Shown here: positions 52,904 to 63,163 of the stretch, in pieces
Layout: each line of letters begins with the position of its first letter
Position numbering within the stretch: the first letter of the stretch is position 1
DNA from: Vogesella oryzae
GTDB taxonomy: Bacteria; Pseudomonadota; Gammaproteobacteria; Burkholderiales; Chromobacteriaceae
Assembly (NCBI RefSeq): GCF_902829295.1
Contig: NZ_CADEPL010000031.1
Span: 1 to 64,000 of the forward strand
DNA length: 64,000 nucleotides
Direction: 5' to 3'
Position numbers and translations under genes: made by a program
The notes under the pieces: generated by a model
What the model saw: the letters and a program-made list of their open reading frames with translations, nothing else
What the model was told of the DNA's origin: nothing
The model's database searches: none

Positions 52904-54805
52904 ATGCCTGACATTCGCCTGCCTGACGGTTCCATCCGTTCCTTCGACAAGCCGGTAACCGTGCATGAAGTGGCTGCGTCCATCGGCACCGGTCTTGCCC
53001 GTGCGGCGCTGGCTGGCCGCGTGGACGGCAAGCTGGTTGATACTTCGTCCCAGATTGCGGCCAACGCCGATCTGGCCATCATCACCGACAAGGATGCTGA
53101 CGGCCTGTCCATCATCCGCCACTCCACCGCCCACCTGCTGGCCTACGCGGTGAAGGAGCTGTTCCCGGAGGCCCAGGTCACCATCGGCCCGGAAATCGAA
53201 AACGGCTTCTACTACGATTTCGCCTACAAGCGTCCGTTCACCCCGGAAGACCTGGTGGCGATCGAGAAGAAGATGAGCGAGCTGGCGAAGAAGGATATCC
53301 CGGTAGAGCGCTACGAGCTGCCGCGTGACGAGGCGATTGCCTACTTCAAGAGCATCGGCGAGGCGTACAAGGCCGAGATCATCGCTTCCATCCCGCAGGG
53401 GGAAGTACTGAGCCTGTACCGCGAAGGCGAATTCACCGACCTGTGCCGCGGCCCGCACGTGCCGTCCACCGGCAAGCTGAAGGTATTCAAGCTGATGAAA
53501 GTGGCCGGCGCCTACTGGCGTGGCGACAGCAAAAACGAGATGTTGCAGCGCGTATACGGTACTGCCTGGGCCAAGAAAGAGGACCTGGACGCCTACCTCT
53601 ACATGCTGGAAGAGGCGGAGAAGCGCGACCATCGCAAGCTGGGCGTGCAGCTGGATTTGTTCCACCTGCAGGACGAGGCGCCGGGTATGGTGTTCTGGCA
53701 CCCGAAAGGCTGGCAGCTGTGGCAGAGCATCGAGCAGTACATGCGAGGCAAGCTGACTCGCGAAGGCTATCAGGAGGTGCGTACGCCGATGATGATGGAC
53801 GCCACCCTCTGGGAGCGTTCCGGTCATGCGGCCAACTATCGCGAGAACATGTTCATCACCGAGTCCGAGAAGCGCGACTACGCGGTGAAACCGATGAACT
53901 GCCCGGGTCATGTGCAGATTTTCAACAGCGGCCTGCGCTCTTACCGTGAGCTGCCGCTGCGTTACGCCGAATTCGGTTCCTGTCATCGCAACGAACCGTC
54001 CGGCGCGCTGCACGGCATCATGCGCGTGCGTGGTTTTGTGCAGGACGATGGTCACATCTTCTGTACCGAAGATCAGATCAATCAGGAAGCCAAGGATTTT
54101 CACCGCCTGGTGATGGAAGTTTACGAGCGCTTCGGTTTTGACAAGGTTTCCATCAAGCTGGCGCTGCGCCCGGAAAAGCGCATCGGTGCGGAAGAAACCT
54201 GGGACAAGGCGGAAGAGGGCATGCGCGAAGCATTGCGCGCCTGTGGCGTTGAGTGGGAAGAATTGCCGGGCGAAGGCGCTTTCTATGGCCCGAAGATCGA
54301 ATACCACATCAAGGACGCGCTGGGTCGCTCCTGGCAGTGCGGTACGCTGCAGCTGGACTTCATGTTGCCGGAACGTCTGGATGCCGAGTACGTGGCCGAC
54401 GATAACAGCCGCAAGCGCCCGGTGATGCTGCACCGCGCAGCGCTGGGTTCGCTGGAGCGCTTCATCGGCATCCTGATCGAAAACCACGCCGGCGCCTTCC
54501 CGCTGTGGCTGGCTCCGGTGCAGATGGTGGTGATGAACATCACCAGCAATCAGTCCGAATACGCGCAACAGGTGGCAGACAAATTGCGTTCTCACGGCTT
54601 CCGTGTCGATCTTGACTTGAGGAACGAAAAGATCGGCTATAAAATCCGCGAACACAGCCTGCAAAAGCTTCCATATCAAGTCGTTATCGGCGACAAGGAA
54701 ATGGAAGGCGGGTTGGTGGCCGTACGCGCCCGTGGTGAAGACCTGGGCCAGATGTCGGTGGATGCCTTTGTGCAGCACCTGACTGCTGCGCTTGCGCAGA
54801 ACTGA
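52904..54805 (+). CDS. thrS: Threonine-tRNA ligase
   Basis: 633 residues in the full bacterial layout: TGS domain ([28 protein letters not shown]), the editing domain with [17 protein letters not shown] and the second His/Cys motif in [12 protein letters not shown], the class II core with [10 protein letters not shown] (zinc Cys), [24 protein letters not shown] (motif 2), and [17 protein letters not shown], then the anticodon-binding domain. Heads thrS-infC-rpmI-rplT-pheS-pheT-ihfA. Confidence 0.98.
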   Translation: MPDIRLPDGSIRSFDKPVTVHEVAASIGTGLARAALAGRVDGKLVDTSSQIAANADLAIITDKDADGLSIIRHSTAHLLAYAVKELFPEAQVTIGPEIENGFYYDFAYKRPFTPEDLVAIEKKMSELAKKDIPVERYELPRDEAIAYFKSIGEAYKAEIIASIPQGEVLSLYREGEFTDLCRGPHVPSTGKLKVFKLMKVAGAYWRGDSKNEMLQRVYGTAWAKKEDLDAYLYMLEEAEKRDHRKLGVQLDLFHLQDEAPGMVFWHPKGWQLWQSIEQYMRGKLTREGYQEVRTPMMMDATLWERSGHAANYRENMFITESEKRDYAVKPMNCPGHVQIFNSGLRSYRELPLRYAEFGSCHRNEPSGALHGIMRVRGFVQDDGHIFCTEDQINQEAKDFHRLVMEVYERFGFDKVSIKLALRPEKRIGAEETWDKAEEGMREALRACGVEWEELPGEGAFYGPKIEYHIKDALGRSWQCGTLQLDFMLPERLDAEYVADDNSRKRPVMLHRAALGSLERFIGILIENHAGAFPLWLAPVQMVVMNITSNQSEYAQQVADKLRSHGFRVDLDLRNEKIGYKIREHSLQKLPYQVVIGDKEMEGGLVAVRARGEDLGQMSVDAFVQHLTAALAQN

Positions 54806-54847
54806 TAGCCGTACCGGCCGATCTGAATTTTTTAAGGAGTAATAGCT

Positions 54848-55366
54848 ATAGCTCAGGAACGCGAATCGCGGATCAATGGCGAGATTACAGCTCGCGAAGT
54901 CCGTCTGGTAGGTGAAGAAGGCGAACAGCTTGGCATCGTGACCGTGCGTGAAGCACTGGCATTGGCCGAGGAACGTGATGTGGATCTGGTGGAGATTTCT
55001 CCAACTGCCCAGCCGCCGGTATGCAAACTGATGGACTACGGTAAATTCAAATACCAGCAGTCCAAGAAGAAGCATGAAGCCAAGCTGAAGCAGAAGCAGG
55101 TGCAGATCAAGGAAATCAAGTTCCGCCCGGGTACGGACGACGGCGACTACAACGTCAAGCTGCGCAACTTGATCCGTTTCCTGGGTGAAGGCGACAAGGC
55201 CAAGATTACGCTGCGTTTCCGCGGCCGTGAAATGGCTCACCAGGACATCGGTCTGGCCCTGCTCAAGCGGGTAGAGGCTGATCTGGCCGAAGTTGGCACC
55301 GTAGAACAGTTCCCGAAACTGGAAGGTCGCCAGATGGTCATGATGATTGCCCCGAAAAAGAAATAA
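54848..55366 (+). CDS. infC: Translation initiation factor IF-3 (ATA start)
   Basis: 172 residues reading [42 protein letters not shown], the standard IF-3 N terminus, only if translation begins at ATA 54848, nine bases after AAGGAG. The first conventional in-frame start (GTG 54938) would remove the N-terminal ribosome-binding region. In E. coli infC starts at ATT and IF-3 represses its own synthesis by rejecting that codon; the same logic likely applies to ATA. The C-terminal domain ([19 protein letters not shown]...[12 protein letters not shown]) is complete. It lies 42 bases after thrS. Confidence 0.93.
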   Translation: MAQERESRINGEITAREVRLVGEEGEQLGIVTVREALALAEERDVDLVEISPTAQPPVCKLMDYGKFKYQQSKKKHEAKLKQKQVQIKEIKFRPGTDDGDYNVKLRNLIRFLGEGDKAKITLRFRGREMAHQDIGLALLKRVEADLAEVGTVEQFPKLEGRQMVMMIAPKKK

Positions 55367-55389
55367 TCGGGTATAATCATCGACTTCCG

Positions 55390-55411
55390 CACGGCAGGTT
55401 CGCCTGCCGTG
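55390..55411 (+). promoter_or_regulatory. Hairpin between infC and rpmI
   Basis: CACGGCAGG / CCTGCCGTG with a TTCG tetraloop, followed by TTGGTTTTG. The position matches the leader used for L20-dependent autoregulation of rpmI-rplT in other bacteria, but no pseudoknot was checked. Confidence 0.45.
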
Positions 55412-55517
55412 TTGGTTTTGTAGGTCGCAAGACTTGCAACAAAAGCGTGACGCAGCGGTTTCAAGTGCCGATGGCCACCCTGTGTCTAATCTAACGAAAA
55501 TTCAGCAGGAGATTTCC

Positions 55518-55715
55518 ATGCCGAAGATGAAAACCAAGTCGAGCGCGAAAAAGCGTCTCAAAGTGCTGGGTAACGGCGGCGTTAAACGCTCCATGGCCTT
55601 CAAGCGTCACATCCTGACCAAGAAGACCACCAAGAACAAGCGCCAGCTGCGCGGTACCACCATGGTACACGCTACCAACATGGCCTCTGTTCGCGCCATG
55701 ATGCCCTACGCATAA
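55518..55715 (+). CDS. rpmI: 50S ribosomal protein L35
   Basis: 65 residues: [25 protein letters not shown] and the C-terminal [37 protein letters not shown] lies about 9 bases upstream. Standard place between infC and rplT. An upstream in-frame extension is rejected because the family starts here. Confidence 0.98.
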   Translation: MPKMKTKSSAKKRLKVLGNGGVKRSMAFKRHILTKKTTKNKRQLRGTTMVHATNMASVRAMMPYA

Positions 55716-55727
55716 GGAGACTGAATA

Positions 55728-56084
55728 ATGCCACGCGTAAAACGCGGTGTAACCGCACGTGCTCGTCACAAGAAAATCCTGGCCCTGGCGAAAGGCTATC
55801 GCGGCCGTCGCAAGAACGTCTATCGCATCGCCAAACAGGCGGTGATGAAAGCCGGTCAATATGCATACCGCGACCGTCGTCAGAAAAAGCGTCAGTTCCG
55901 TCAACTGTGGATTGCTCGTATCAACGCAGCTGCTCGTGAAAACGGCCTGCCGTACAGCAAGTTCATGAACGGTCTGAAGAAGGCTCTGATCGAAATCGAC
56001 CGTAAGGTTCTGGCCGATCTGGCCGTGTTCGACAAGCCGGCATTTGCTCTCATCGTTGAGAAAGCGAAAGCCGCCCTCGCTTAA
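55728..56084 (+). CDS. rplT: 50S ribosomal protein L20
   Basis: 118 residues: [55 protein letters not shown], diagnostic of L20, an early 23S assembly protein and translational repressor of its own operon. Twelve bases after rpmI; a strong terminator follows. Confidence 0.98.
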   Translation: MPRVKRGVTARARHKKILALAKGYRGRRKNVYRIAKQAVMKAGQYAYRDRRQKKRQFRQLWIARINAAARENGLPYSKFMNGLKKALIEIDRKVLADLAVFDKPAFALIVEKAKAALA

Positions 56085-56098
56085 TAGCAGGACATCTG

Positions 56099-56128
56099 AA
56101 AGGGAGGCTGATGCCTCCCTTTTTTTTC
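56099..56128 (+). terminator. Terminator after rplT
   Basis: Stem AAAGGGAGG / CCTCCCTTT with a 6-base loop and a run of T. Probably partial, because pheST usually continues from this operon. Confidence 0.85.
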
Positions 56129-56151
56129 GATTTACCGCCCAAGAGTGCTGA

Positions 56152-57186
<1,035 letters not shown>

Positions 57187-57204
57187 GCGCGCGGAGACCG
57201 AGCA

Positions 57205-59565
57205 ATGCAATTTTCCGAACAATGGCTGCGTAGCCGTGTGAATCCGTCGCTGACCACCGACGAGCTGTCCTACCTGCTGACCATGGCGGGTCTGGAAGTG
57301 GAAGAAGTCGAGCAGGCCGCGCCCGCGTTCAGCGGCGTGGTGATTGCCGAAGTCAAAGAGTGCGTCAAGCACGAGAATGCCGACCGCCTGCGCGTGACCA
57401 AGGTCGATGCCGGTACCGGCGAGCTGATCCAGATTGTGTGTGGCGCGCCGAACGTGGCTGTCGGCGTGAAGATCCCGTGCGCACTGCCGGGCGCCATCCT
57501 GCCCGGCGATTTCAAGATCAAGCCGACCAAGATGCGTGGCGTCGAATCCGGCGGCATGCTGTGTTCCGGCAAGGAGCTGGGCGTGCCGGATGACGTTGAC
57601 GGCCTGCTGCTGCTGCCAGCCGACGCACCGGTCGGCCAGTCCATTCGCGACTACCTCGGCCTTGACGACGCACTGTTCACCCTGAAGATCACCCCCAACC
57701 GCGCCGACTGCCTGTCGCTGCGCGGTATTGCTCGCGAAGTGGCCGCGCTGACTGGTGCGCCGCTGGCACCGCTGGCCATCGATGCCGTGACGCCGCAATG
57801 CGACGACAAGCGTAGCGTCAAGATCGATGCGGCCAACGCCTGCGGCCGTTACATCGGCCGTGTGATCAAGGGCGTCAATGCCGCTGCGGCAACGCCGGAG
57901 TGGATGCGTCGCCGTCTGGAACGCTCCGGCCTGCGTCCAATTTCCGCCATCGTCGATATCACCAACTACGTGCTGCTGGAGCAGGGTCAGCCGATGCATG
58001 CCTTCGATCTGGCCAAGCTGGATGGCGGTATCACCGTGCGTTTTGCCCGTGACGGCGAAAAACTGGTGTGCCTGAACGAGAAGGAAGTGGCACTGACGCC
58101 GGAGCTGCTGGTGATTGCCGATGACAGCAAGCCGCTGGCCATCGCCGGCATCATGGGCGGGCTGGACAGCGGTGTTACCACTGAAAGCAGCGAAATCTTC
58201 TTCGAAAGCGCGTTCTTCAATCCGGACATCATCGCCGGCAAGGCGCGTGATCTCGGCTTCGGTTCCGACTCCTCCTACCGCTACGAGCGCGGCGTCGACT
58301 TCGTGCTGCAGCAGGAAGCGATCGAACGCGCTACCGCGCTGACGCTGGAAATCTGCGGCGGCGTGGCCGGTCCGCTGGTGGAAACCGTGGGTAAGCTGCC
58401 GGCGCGCAACCGCGTGAAAGTACGTACCGCGCGCGTGGCCAAGGTGCTGGGTGTAACGTTGGCCGCAGAGCAGATCGCTGCCATCTTCACCCGTCTGGGC
58501 TTCGGTTTTGACGCGGTGGAGGACGGTTTCGTGGTGGAAGCGCCGAGCTTCCGTTACGACATCGCCATCGAGGAAGACCTGATCGAGGAAATTGCCCGCG
58601 TCTACGGTTACGACGCGATTCCGTCCGATGCGCCGCGTTCGCGTCTGGCCATGCTGCCGCAGCCGGAAACGCTGCGCCCGCGCGGTGAAGTGCGCCGCCT
58701 GCTGGCTGGCCGCGATTTCCAGGAAATCGTCAGCTACGCCTTCGTGGAAGAAAAATGGGAGCGCGATTTCGCCGGTAACAGCAACCCGGTACGTCTGCAA
58801 AACCCGATCGCCAGCCAGATGAGCGTGATGCGCTCCAGCCTGATCGGCGGTCTGGTCGACGTGCTGGCGGGCAACCTCAACCGCAAGCATAACCGCGTGC
58901 GCGTGTTCGAGATCGCCCGCGTATTCCTGAAACAGGCCGATGGTAGCCTGTTGCAGCCGGAACGCGTCGCCGGTCTGGCCTACGGCAGCCGTGTGGCCGA
59001 GCAGTGGGCCAGCAAGGCCGAGCGCGTGGATTTCTACGATGCCAAGGCTGATGTCGAGGCGCTGCTGTATCCGCGCGTGGCCGAATACCGCAAGGGCGAA
59101 CATCCGGCCTTCCACCCCGGCCGTTGTGCCGAGGTGGTGCTGGACGGTGCCGTGGTCGGTCATGTCGGCGAGCTGCATCCGCGCTGGGTGCAGGCGTACG
59201 GCCTGAGCACCGCGCCGGTACTGTTCGAACTGGCCGCCGAGGTGGTCGAACAGAGCCGCCGCGTAGCGGTGCAGCCGGTCAGCAAATTCCAGCCGGTACG
59301 CCGCGATTTGGCGCTGGTGGTGGCCGAGGAAATCACCTTGGCCGCACTGCAGCAGGCCATGCAGGCTGCGGCGCCGGCGTTCGTGCGCGAACTGGCACTG
59401 TTCGACGTGTACCGCGGCAAGGGCGTGGAAGAAGGCAAGAAGAGCCTGGCACTGCGCATCATCATGCAGGCGGATGATCGGACGCTGGTGGACGATGAAG
59501 TCGAGCAGGGCGTTGCCGCCATGCTGGCTGCCGCCCAGGGTTGCGGCGCCGAACTGCGCGCCTGA
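57205..59565 (+). CDS. pheT: Phenylalanine-tRNA ligase beta subunit
   Basis: 786 residues: N-terminal FSEQWLRSRVNPSLTTDELSYLLTMAGLEVEEVE, a tRNA-binding EMAP-type domain (VKECVKHENADRLRVTKVDAGTGELIQIVCGAPNV), the B3/B4 editing domain, the B5 domain, and a C-terminal FDX-ACB domain (VSKFQPVRRDLALVVAEEITLAALQQAMQ). Forms the alpha2-beta2 enzyme with PheS. 18 bases after pheS. Confidence 0.98.
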   Translation: MQFSEQWLRSRVNPSLTTDELSYLLTMAGLEVEEVEQAAPAFSGVVIAEVKECVKHENADRLRVTKVDAGTGELIQIVCGAPNVAVGVKIPCALPGAILPGDFKIKPTKMRGVESGGMLCSGKELGVPDDVDGLLLLPADAPVGQSIRDYLGLDDALFTLKITPNRADCLSLRGIAREVAALTGAPLAPLAIDAVTPQCDDKRSVKIDAANACGRYIGRVIKGVNAAAATPEWMRRRLERSGLRPISAIVDITNYVLLEQGQPMHAFDLAKLDGGITVRFARDGEKLVCLNEKEVALTPELLVIADDSKPLAIAGIMGGLDSGVTTESSEIFFESAFFNPDIIAGKARDLGFGSDSSYRYERGVDFVLQQEAIERATALTLEICGGVAGPLVETVGKLPARNRVKVRTARVAKVLGVTLAAEQIAAIFTRLGFGFDAVEDGFVVEAPSFRYDIAIEEDLIEEIARVYGYDAIPSDAPRSRLAMLPQPETLRPRGEVRRLLAGRDFQEIVSYAFVEEKWERDFAGNSNPVRLQNPIASQMSVMRSSLIGGLVDVLAGNLNRKHNRVRVFEIARVFLKQADGSLLQPERVAGLAYGSRVAEQWASKAERVDFYDAKADVEALLYPRVAEYRKGEHPAFHPGRCAEVVLDGAVVGHVGELHPRWVQAYGLSTAPVLFELAAEVVEQSRRVAVQPVSKFQPVRRDLALVVAEEITLAALQQAMQAAAPAFVRELALFDVYRGKGVEEGKKSLALRIIMQADDRTLVDDEVEQGVAAMLAAAQGCGAELRA

Positions 59566-59580
59566 TTGTTATCTGTTTAC

Positions 59581-59603
59581 GCCACCCGCGCGGTGCGGGT
59601 GGC
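59581..59603 (+). promoter_or_regulatory. Hairpin between pheT and ihfA
   Basis: GCCACCCGC / GCGGGTGGC with a 5-base loop and no T run. It could be a pause or processing site in the spacer; role unknown. Confidence 0.4.
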
Positions 59604-59640
59604 CAGTTTCACGTATCTGATTTTGTAGTGAGGAATTGTC

Positions 59641-59943
59641 ATGACTTTGACCAAGGCCGAGTTGGCCGATTTGCTGTTCGATAAAGTGGGCCTGAACAAG
59701 CGCGAAGCCAAAGACATGGTGGAATCGTTTTTTGAAGAAATCCGTGCCACGCTGGAATCCGGCACCAGCGTCAAACTGTCCGGTTTCGGTAACTTCCAGT
59801 TGCGCGACAAACCGCAGCGCCCGGGCCGCAACCCGAAAACCGGCGAAGAGATTCCCATCACTGCCCGCCGCGTGGTAACTTTCCACGCTAGCCAGAAACT
59901 CAAGGGAATGGTTGAACTCTATCATGCCGACAAACAAGGCTGA
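59641..59943 (+). CDS. ihfA: Integration host factor subunit alpha
   Basis: 100 residues: [88 protein letters not shown], the HU/IHF fold with the DNA-bending Pro in GRNPKTGE. It bends DNA for recombination and sigma-54 promoters. The classical place is after pheT; overlaps the MerR-type gene by 20 bases. Confidence 0.96.
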   Translation: MTLTKAELADLLFDKVGLNKREAKDMVESFFEEIRATLESGTSVKLSGFGNFQLRDKPQRPGRNPKTGEEIPITARRVVTFHASQKLKGMVELYHADKQG

Positions 59944-60271
59944 GCTGCCGCCGATCCCGGCCAAGCGCTACTTCTCCATTGGTGAGGTCAGCGAGCTGAC
60001 CGGTGTGAAGCAACACGTATTGCGTTACTGGGAACAGGAGTTTTCCGAGTTGCGCAACGTTACCCGCCGCGGCAATCGCCGCTATTACCAGCATGCGGAA
60101 GTGTTGTTGGTGCGTCGTATCCGCGCGTTGCTCTATGACGACGGTTTTACCCTGCACGGTGCGCGCCAGCGCCTGTCCAGTGATGAACCGGCGCCAATGA
60201 CCGCGCAGCAGGTACGGGCGGAACTGCAGTCTCTGGTCGATTGGCTGGATATCTCGCTTGGCAAAAATTGA
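59924..60271 (+). CDS. MerR-family transcriptional regulator
   Basis: 115 residues. A winged helix near the N terminus: [71 protein letters not shown]. The short C-terminal part lacks metal-binding Cys. Position directly after, and overlapping, ihfA is conserved in many proteobacteria; the target is unknown to me. ATG 59924 is preferred over an in-frame ATG 12 bases upstream. Confidence 0.9.
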   Translation: MPTNKAELPPIPAKRYFSIGEVSELTGVKQHVLRYWEQEFSELRNVTRRGNRRYYQHAEVLLVRRIRALLYDDGFTLHGARQRLSSDEPAPMTAQQVRAELQSLVDWLDISLGKN

Positions 60272-60301
60272 TTCATTGCCTATAATCTTTCCCTCTTTAG
60301 T

Positions 60302-60378
60302 CGGGGCGTAGCGCAGCCTGGTAGCGCACCTGCATGGGGTGCAGGGGGTCGGAAGTTCGAATCTTCTCGCCCCGACCA
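60302..60378 (+). tRNA. tRNA-Pro (GGG)
   Basis: 77 nt with encoded CCA. Acceptor CGGGGCG / CGCCCCG, anticodon stem CCTGC / GCAGG with loop ATGGGGT (anticodon GGG), T loop TTCGAAT. Confidence 0.96.
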
Positions 60379-60396
60379 AATACCCGTTTCAGACAG

Positions 60397-60425
60397 AAAA
60401 GCCATCCATAAGGATGGCTTTTTTG
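60397..60425 (+). terminator. Terminator after tRNA-Pro
   Basis: AAAAGCCATCC / GGATGGCTTTT, loop ATAA, followed by T residues. Confidence 0.9.
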
Positions 60426-60476
60426 CATTCTGCGGCATACTTGTTGGAGATTTGAACTCAACTTGCGGAGCTCTCG

Positions 60477-60944
60477 ATGAAACACGGGTTATGGGCAGTG
60501 CTGCTGGCCATGCTGCCGCTGCTGGCGCAGGCAGAAAAAGTGGGTGACGTGTCTACCGCCTTCAAGCTGATCGGGCCGAATCACAAAGTGGTGGTCGAGG
60601 TGTTCGACGATCCGCTGGTGACCGGGGTGAGTTGTTACCTGTCACGCGCCAAGACCGGCGGCGTGTCCGGTGCGCTGGGGCTGGCCGAGGACAAGGCCGA
60701 GGCGTCGGTGGCTTGCCGCCAGGTGGGAGCAATCGCCTTCAAGGGGCCGCTAGCGCAGGAGGACGAAGTCTTCACCGAGCGTGCCTCGATTCTGTTCAAG
60801 CATGTGCGCGTGGTACGCATGGTGGATGCCAAACGCAATACCCTGGTGTACCTGGTGTATTCCGATCGCCTGATCGACGGCAGCCCGAAGAACAGCGTTA
60901 CCGCGGTGGCGGTGCCGGCTTCGCTGAAAATCCCGCTCAAATAA
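60477..60944 (+). CDS. creA: CreA-family periplasmic protein
   Basis: 155 residues. A signal peptide ([19 protein letters not shown], cleavage after AQA) followed by [46 protein letters not shown], then SVACRQVG and [22 protein letters not shown], typical of CreA. Its two Cys may form a disulfide in the periplasm. The function of the family is unknown; the name comes from its place near creBCD in E. coli, but no creBCD genes are seen here. Confidence 0.93.
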   Translation: MKHGLWAVLLAMLPLLAQAEKVGDVSTAFKLIGPNHKVVVEVFDDPLVTGVSCYLSRAKTGGVSGALGLAEDKAEASVACRQVGAIAFKGPLAQEDEVFTERASILFKHVRVVRMVDAKRNTLVYLVYSDRLIDGSPKNSVTAVAVPASLKIPLK

Positions 60945-60971
60945 GCCGTGCGGCCAACCACGGCCATGAAA

Positions 60972-61002
60972 AACGCCCTGTCGTGCAGTACGGCAGGGCG
61001 TT
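60972..61002. terminator. Hairpin between creA and pqqE
   Basis: AACGCCCTG / CAGGGCGTT with additional inner pairs, between convergent genes; A-rich on the left, so best for the minus-strand pqq transcript. Confidence 0.6.
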
Positions 61003-61039
61003 GCTGTCTGGCGCGGCACAAGCTTGGCCGCAGGCGGAT

Positions 61040-62152
61040 TCAGGCGCTGAAGGAAAAGCTGCGCAGGGTATACGGCTGCTCGCCCAGCTGCGCTTCGCGC
61101 CGCGCCAGGGTGACGACCTGCTCGTGCTGCGGCGAGCGCTCGCACACCGGGTCCAGCGTGTCGGCGCTGCCGGCCAGCGCCAGCGCTTGACAGCGGCAGC
61201 CGCCGAAATCGCGCTCCTTGTGCTCGCAGCCGCCGCAGGGTTCCGGCATCCAGCTGCTGCCGCGATAGGCGGCAAAGGCCGGCGAGTCGTACCAAGCTGC
61301 AGCCAGGGTGCTGTGCGGCACGCGCGGAAATTGCAGGTGCGCCAGCGTCTGCGCCGCGTGGCAGGGCAGCAGGGTGCCGTCCGGCATCACGTTGAGGAAG
61401 CGCTGCGCCCAGCCGCCCATGCAGGCCTTGGGGCGACGCGCGTAGTAGTCCGGAATCACGTAGTCGATCACCATGCGGCCACGGGTTTGCTCGCGCCATT
61501 GCGTCACCGTGGCGGTCATCGCGTCCAGCTGTGCCTCGCTGGGAATCAGCGCCGCGCGGTTTTGCAGCCCCCAGCCGTAGTACTGGGTGTTGGCCACTTC
61601 CACGCGGGCGATGCCGTGCTGCTCGGCGTAATGCAACATGGCGTCCAGCTCGTGGGCGTTGCTGCGGGTGATGACGAAGTTCAGCGTCAGCGCCAGGCCA
61701 CTTTGCTGCACCAGCGTCAGTGCGGCCTGTTTTTTCGCCCCCCCGCCGCGAAAGCCGGACAGCCGCTCCGCCTGCGTCTCTTCCTGCCCCTGGAAGCTCA
61801 GCTGCACGTGGTTGAGGCCGGCGGCCTGCAATGCGGCCAACCTTGGCGCATCCAGCAGCACGCCGGAGGTGATCAGGTTGCTGTACAGCCCCAGCTCGCT
61901 GGCGTAGGCCACCAGCTCCACCAGGTCGGCCCGCGCCATCGGCTCGCCGCCGGAAAAATGCACCTGCAGCATGCCCATGTCGGCAGCCTGGCGCAGCACC
62001 TCGCGCCAGCCGGCAGTGTCCAGCTCGGCGCTGGCCGGGGTCAGCGCCAGCGGGTTGGAGCAGTAGGCGCAGCGCAGCGGGCAGCGGTGGGTAAGTTCCA
62101 GCAGGATGGCCAGCGGCGGTTCCAGCAGGCGCGAGGTGGTGGGATCAGTCAT
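61040..62152 (-). CDS. pqqE: PqqA peptide cyclase (radical SAM)
   Basis: 370 residues. ILLELTHRCPLRCAYCSNP carries the radical SAM CxxxCxxC motif, VHFSGGEPMARADLVELVAYA the GGEP motif, and the C-terminal SPASM-like part has CMGGWAQRFLNVMPDGTLLPCHAA and CGGCEHKERDFGGCRCQA for auxiliary clusters. It joins Glu and Tyr of PqqA in the first step of PQQ synthesis. It overlaps pqqD by 8 bases. Last gene of the visible pqq run. Confidence 0.97.
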   Translation of the reverse strand: MTDPTTSRLLEPPLAILLELTHRCPLRCAYCSNPLALTPASAELDTAGWREVLRQAADMGMLQVHFSGGEPMARADLVELVAYASELGLYSNLITSGVLLDAPRLAALQAAGLNHVQLSFQGQEETQAERLSGFRGGGAKKQAALTLVQQSGLALTLNFVITRSNAHELDAMLHYAEQHGIARVEVANTQYYGWGLQNRAALIPSEAQLDAMTATVTQWREQTRGRMVIDYVIPDYYARRPKACMGGWAQRFLNVMPDGTLLPCHAAQTLAHLQFPRVPHSTLAAAWYDSPAFAAYRGSSWMPEPCGGCEHKERDFGGCRCQALALAGSADTLDPVCERSPQHEQVVTLARREAQLGEQPYTLRSFSFSA

Positions 62153-62417
62153 GGCGCAGAAAGCCTTTCTCGCTCATGGTGGTGAACAGTGCCAGCACGT
62201 CCTGCTGCACGGTGGCCAGCGGCGCGGCGAACTCTGCGGCCAACCCGTCGCACAGCTGGCCGATGCTGACACCGGCGCTGCGCTCCAGGCACAGCCGCGC
62301 CAGCTCGTCGATGATCAGCATCCGTTCCGGCCCCAGCAGCACCCAGCGCTGGCGTACCTTGTCGTGTTGCAGCCGGGTGCCGGGTGCCAGCTGCACGCGG
62401 TGGCTGAGGCTCAGCAT
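62145..62417 (-). CDS. pqqD: PQQ biosynthesis chaperone PqqD
   Basis: 90 residues: RVQLAPGTRLQHDKVRQRWVLLGPERMLIIDELARLCLERSAGVSIGQLCDGLAAEFAAPLATVQQDVLALFTTMSEKGFL, the winged-helix RRE fold that presents PqqA peptide to PqqE. ATG 62417 is chosen because the conserved region starts there; it overlaps the pqqC stop. Confidence 0.95.
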   Translation of the reverse strand: MLSLSHRVQLAPGTRLQHDKVRQRWVLLGPERMLIIDELARLCLERSAGVSIGQLCDGLAAEFAAPLATVQQDVLALFTTMSEKGFLRHD

Positions 62418-63163
62418 GGCGGCAGCGCCGGGTCGAAGGCGCCGGGCGGGATCATGCCGGGCGCCACGTAGGCGCTGTACAGCGCGTCCAGCTGCGCCCA
62501 CAGCACATTGCACTTGAAGGTCAGCGCGTCCAGCACGCCTTGCTGCTCGGCCACGGTCAGCGCGTGGCGCTTGACGTAGTCCAGCGCGAAGTCGGCATCG
62601 CGCGGTGCCTGCGACAGGCGGCGGCGGAAGTAGGCCAGCACCTTGTCGTCGATGAAGTCATAGTTTTCCAGCAGCCCGATGATGCGCTCCTGATGGATGG
62701 CCGGAGCGAACAGCTCGGTCAGGCAGGAGGCCACTGCCACCACCGGCGGGTGGCGGGCGACGAAGTCGACGTAGGCTTCCACCGCGAACACCGTGGCCGG
62801 CAGCGCGCCCTGGCGCGAGATCACGTAGTCGCGCGGCAGGCCGAGGCCGTCGGTGAGCACCAGCCAGCGCTCGATGCCGCCTTCCTCGTCGCCGTAGCCG
62901 TCGTGGTCGAGGATGCGTTGCACCCATTCGCGGCGAAGCTCGCGGTCGTGGATGCGGCTGATCAGCGCCGCGTCCTTGCGCGGAATCGCCGCCTGGTAGC
63001 AGTAGCGGTTCAGCGCCCAGGCCTGTACCTGGCCGAATTCCAGCTTGCCACCGTGCAGCAGGTGATGGAACGGATGGCGGTTGTGATAGCGCGCATGGCC
63101 GATGGTGCGCAGCGCGTCTTCCAGTTCCGCCGGTGACAGCGGGGCAGTGAGGGGCTTATTCAA
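62411..63163 (-). CDS. pqqC: Pyrroloquinoline-quinone synthase (TTG start)
   Basis: 250 residues (family about 251). Helical heme-oxygenase-like fold: RYHNRHPFHHLLHGGKLEFGQVQAWALNRYCYQAAIPRKDAALISR, LDHDGYGDEEGGIERWL, and TELFAPAIHQERI. It performs the final ring closure and eight-electron oxidation to PQQ. No ATG lies near the conserved N terminus; a TTG at 63163 (LNKPLTAPLSPAELEDAL), with GGAG eight bases upstream and overlapping the pqqB stop, gives the expected length. Confidence 0.93.
   Translation of the reverse strand: MNKPLTAPLSPAELEDALRTIGHARYHNRHPFHHLLHGGKLEFGQVQAWALNRYCYQAAIPRKDAALISRIHDRELRREWVQRILDHDGYGDEEGGIERWLVLTDGLGLPRDYVISRQGALPATVFAVEAYVDFVARHPPVVAVASCLTELFAPAIHQERIIGLLENYDFIDDKVLAYFRRRLSQAPRDADFALDYVKRHALTVAEQQGVLDALTFKCNVLWAQLDALYSAYVAPGMIPPGAFDPALPPC

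Noticed and set aside
60297-60485. Minus-strand frames containing [22 protein letters not shown] and [22 protein letters not shown]
   Set aside because: Antisense of tRNA-Pro; the same artefact class.
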